From positions 1 through 6,773 of the forward strand of contig DATKLX010000087.1 in assembly GCA_035542155.1 (NCBI GenBank): a stretch of 6,773 nucleotides of DNA, in the 5' to 3' direction. Every line of letters begins with the position of its first letter. Position 1 is the stretch's first letter. Both the position numbers and the translations under genes were made by a program. The notes under the pieces are model-generated. The model was not told where the DNA came from. It was given only the letters and a program-made list of their open reading frames with translations, and did no database searches. The DNA comes from DATKLX01 sp035542155 (lineage in GTDB: Bacteria; Chloroflexota; Anaerolineae; Anaerolineales; Anaerolineaceae). Positions 4,482-6,773 of this stretch are shown here, piece after piece.

Positions 4482-6773
4482 ATGCAACCCTCACAACTCA
4501 CCCTCGAATCCCAGCTCGATACCCCCATCAAACGCTGGATCCCTGCCAACCGGGAGACTCTCCTGGTCCTCTTGATCCTGGTGCTGGCGGTCGTCTCGCG
4601 CTTCTATGGATTGGGAGCGCGCGCCGCCAGTCACGACGAGGTCAACCACGTCGTGCCCGCGTATGATCTCTACACCGGGCATGGATACAAGTATGATCCG
4701 CTCAGCCATGGGCCGCTTCAATTTCATATGATGGCGCTCTCCTATGCGCTCTTCGGTGATTCCGATTTCACGTCTCGCATTCCGGCGGCGGTCTTTAGCG
4801 TGGTGACGGTCGCATTGGCCCTGTTGCTCTTCCGACCCTATTTGGGACGGATTGGGGCGCTGGCGGCCGGTCTCATGTTCTTGATCTCCCCCTTCATGCT
4901 GTTTTATGGGCGTTACGCCCGTAATGAAGCATACATCGTCTTCTGGGGTATGCTGACGATCTATACTATGCTGCGTTACCTCGAAAAGGGGGAGAGGCGC
5001 ATCCTGCTGCTCTTTACCCTCATCAATGCCCTGCATTTCACCGACAAGGCAACTTCTTACATCTTCGCGGCCGAGGAACTGATCTTCCTGGCGGTCTATT
5101 TTATTGGCAGCCTGAGCCGACGCCAATGGCCGCAGGAACGCAGACGGTCGTCCTTCCTGGTGGCATTGGTCGCGGCAATCGTCCTTTTCGCCTCTGCGGC
5201 CTTTTTCTACTTCTCCCAACAACCCCCGGACCAACCGACAAAATTCGCCATAGCCACCCTGGGCGTGATGGGGCTGGGAATGCTGATCTACGCCGCGGTG
5301 GAGGTCGTGCGCGGCCTGGGCTGGGCCGGAGTCCGCTCCGAGCGCTCCTTCGATCTGCTGATGATGCTCGGTACGCTGATCCTGCCGCTCTTGAATGGGC
5401 TCCCACTGAAATTGGTGATCATGTATCTGGATGCCCACAAGATGCGTTCGTTCGATCTGGCAGCCTGGGGGACAAGCTCCAGCACTCAGATCGCGGTGGG
5501 GGCGACCGCGCTGATCCTGGCCGGCATTGCCATCCCGCTTGGACTGTGGTGGTTTGGGCGTCGCTGGCTGTTGCATGCGGCCCTGTTCTACATTCCTTTT
5601 ATCGTTCTCTACACCACCTTTTTCACCAACCCGGTGGGTTTGTTCGGCGGCTTAGTCGGCGCGCTGAGCTACTGGATGATCCAGGAGCGCGGCAGCCAGC
5701 CATTGTATTACTATGCCCTCCTGCAGGTCCCGGTCTATGAGTTCCTGCCCGCGCTGGGGATGGTCTGCGCCGCACTGATCGCCATCTTCAAACGCCTTTG
5801 GCAGTCCGAACCGGCCCGACCCTTCGCCTCCGGCCGGACGGCCGAGGGGGAAGCCCGCCAGGTGCCCACGGTGGCGCTGACGGTTTACTGGTCGCTCAGC
5901 AGCCTGGTTGCCTTTTCGCTGGCTGGGGAAAAGATGCCCTGGCTTACCATCCACATCGCCCTGCCGATGATCCTGGCCTCAGGCTGGACAATCGGCTGGT
6001 TGGGCGAGACGGTGGCGTGGGGAAAAGTAAAAGCCTGGGGGGCGCGCAACCTGGGGCGGGCTGCCGCGCTGGCATTCTTCGGCCTACTGGCAATCCTTAC
6101 CCTTCGGACCTCCTTCCGGGCTGCGTTCATCAACTATGACTACCCGCTCGAATACCTGGTCTATGCCCATGGAGCTCCTGACCCGAAGGCACTCTTCACC
6201 CAAATCGAGGAAATCTCGCGGCGCACGACCGGCGGCCTGGACATGATCGTGGCTTACGACAACAACGTCCGCTACCCTTATTGGTGGTACATGCACTACT
6301 TTCCCAACCGGATCGATTTCGACGTGAACCCGACGCGCGACCTGCGACGTGCCACGGTCATTGTGGTCAGCTCGGAAAATTATGACAAGATCGCCCCGGT
6401 GGTGCGCAACGACTATGTCGAGGCGGAGTACATGCGCCTGTGGTGGCCCAACCAGGATTACTGGAACCTCAAGTGGGATACCATTTCCAACGAGCGCACC
6501 ACGGCCCTGACCGCAAAATTGGGGCAGGGAACCACCATCCCTCCGATGAACTTTTTTGAGTACCTCAAATATGCCTGGCTGCACATCCGTCCTTTCTTCA
6601 CCGATCCCAAAGTGACCCGTGCGGTCTGGCAGATCTGGTTCAACCGGGATTACACCGCGTGGGCTGCCCTGAAAAACGATGACAGTTACACATTGACCAA
6701 CTGGGGGGTTGCCGACCGGATGCGCTTCTACGTGCGCAAGGACGTGGCATCCCAGATCTGGAGCTACGGCGCG
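4482..6773 (+). CDS. Agl23-like (TIGR03663-type) polytopic GT-C family glycosyltransferase, C-terminus cut by window edge
   Basis: An open frame of 764 codons with no stop before the right edge. After a short cytoplasmic N-terminus the first membrane helix (about residues 25-44) leads to ASHDEVNHVVPAYDLY, with H51-D52-E53, then YDPLSHGPLQFHMMAL (HGP 76-78), SRIPAAVF, and YGRYARNEAYIVFW. These are hallmarks of the Agl23 group of GT-C (dolichyl-phosphate-mannose mannosyltransferase-like) enzymes. The acidic pair in the first outer loop is the expected catalytic site. AGEKMPWLTIHIALPM (481-496) is another family motif. I see at least ten membrane segments, followed from about residue 560 by a soluble, aromatic-rich domain (YPYWWYMHYFPN) that should face outside. 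Likely role: transfer of sugar from a polyprenyl-phosphate donor in cell-surface glycan or protein glycosylation; donor and acceptor are unknown. An in-frame TAG at 4476 fixes the ATG at 4482 as the first possible start. There is no ribosome binding site; the mRNA is probably leaderless. Confidence 0.88.
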   Translation, partial: MQPSQLTLESQLDTPIKRWIPANRETLLVLLILVLAVVSRFYGLGARAASHDEVNHVVPAYDLYTGHGYKYDPLSHGPLQFHMMALSYALFGDSDFTSRIPAAVFSVVTVALALLLFRPYLGRIGALAAGLMFLISPFMLFYGRYARNEAYIVFWGMLTIYTMLRYLEKGERRILLLFTLINALHFTDKATSYIFAAEELIFLAVYFIGSLSRRQWPQERRRSSFLVALVAAIVLFASAAFFYFSQQPPDQPTKFAIATLGVMGLGMLIYAAVEVVRGLGWAGVRSERSFDLLMMLGTLILPLLNGLPLKLVIMYLDAHKMRSFDLAAWGTSSSTQIAVGATALILAGIAIPLGLWWFGRRWLLHAALFYIPFIVLYTTFFTNPVGLFGGLVGALSYWMIQERGSQPLYYYALLQVPVYEFLPALGMVCAALIAIFKRLWQSEPARPFASGRTAEGEARQVPTVALTVYWSLSSLVAFSLAGEKMPWLTIHIALPMILASGWTIGWLGETVAWGKVKAWGARNLGRAAALAFFGLLAILTLRTSFRAAFINYDYPLEYLVYAHGAPDPKALFTQIEEISRRTTGGLDMIVAYDNNVRYPYWWYMHYFPNRIDFDVNPTRDLRRATVIVVSSENYDKIAPVVRNDYVEAEYMRLWWPNQDYWNLKWDTISNERTTALTAKLGQGTTIPPMNFFEYLKYAWLHIRPFFTDPKVTRAVWQIWFNRDYTAWAALKNDDSYTLTNWGVADRMRFYVRKDVASQIWSYGA

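Noticed and set aside
4491..5576. A 361-codon open frame on the minus strand, the longest complete frame opposite the glycosyltransferase
   Set aside because: It translates to a low-complexity polar protein rich in Q, H, E, G and R with no recognisable domain, while the plus strand encodes a clear membrane glycosyltransferase. It is an antisense shadow in GC-rich DNA.

Overview
The window looks like chromosomal DNA from a GC-rich bacterium, most plausibly Chloroflexota (Anaerolineae-like). This placement is inferred from the combination of proteins and repeats; no rRNA or other strong marker is present. Five protein genes are visible, two of them cut by the window edges. No mobile element, CRISPR array, tRNA or rRNA was seen.

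Left part (1-1764, minus strand): this is the head of a dcw (division and cell wall) cluster. Reading leftwards it contains a promoter, three MraZ-type TGGGA boxes spaced exactly 10 bp apart, a leader hairpin, mraZ, rsmH starting one base after the mraZ stop, and the first 72 codons of a small FtsL-like bitopic membrane protein that runs off the left edge. MraZ probably represses its own operon through the boxes. RsmH methylates 16S rRNA. The FtsL-like protein would act at the septum.

Middle (1765-2948, plus strand): a divergent spacer with two inverted repeats leads into a class I SAM-dependent methyltransferase of the RlmI-like (COG1092-type) group. An 87-bp GC-rich double repeat sits inside this gene in frame. 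A convincing intrinsic terminator ends the unit.

Right part (2949-6773, plus strand): first comes a membrane-anchored HD-GYP protein with six predicted membrane segments, probably a cyclic-di-GMP phosphodiesterase. It is followed by a long polytopic GT-C-type glycosyltransferase of the Agl23 (TIGR03663-like) group, open from 4482 to the right edge. The Agl23-like gene has an extended -10 promoter so close to its ATG that the mRNA is probably leaderless.

The three plus-strand genes have no obvious shared pathway. The dcw genes are ordinary housekeeping genes. I found no evidence for a wholly new system. The points most worth a second look are the intact MraZ operator, the in-frame repeat insertion in the methyltransferase, and the apparently leaderless glycosyltransferase.
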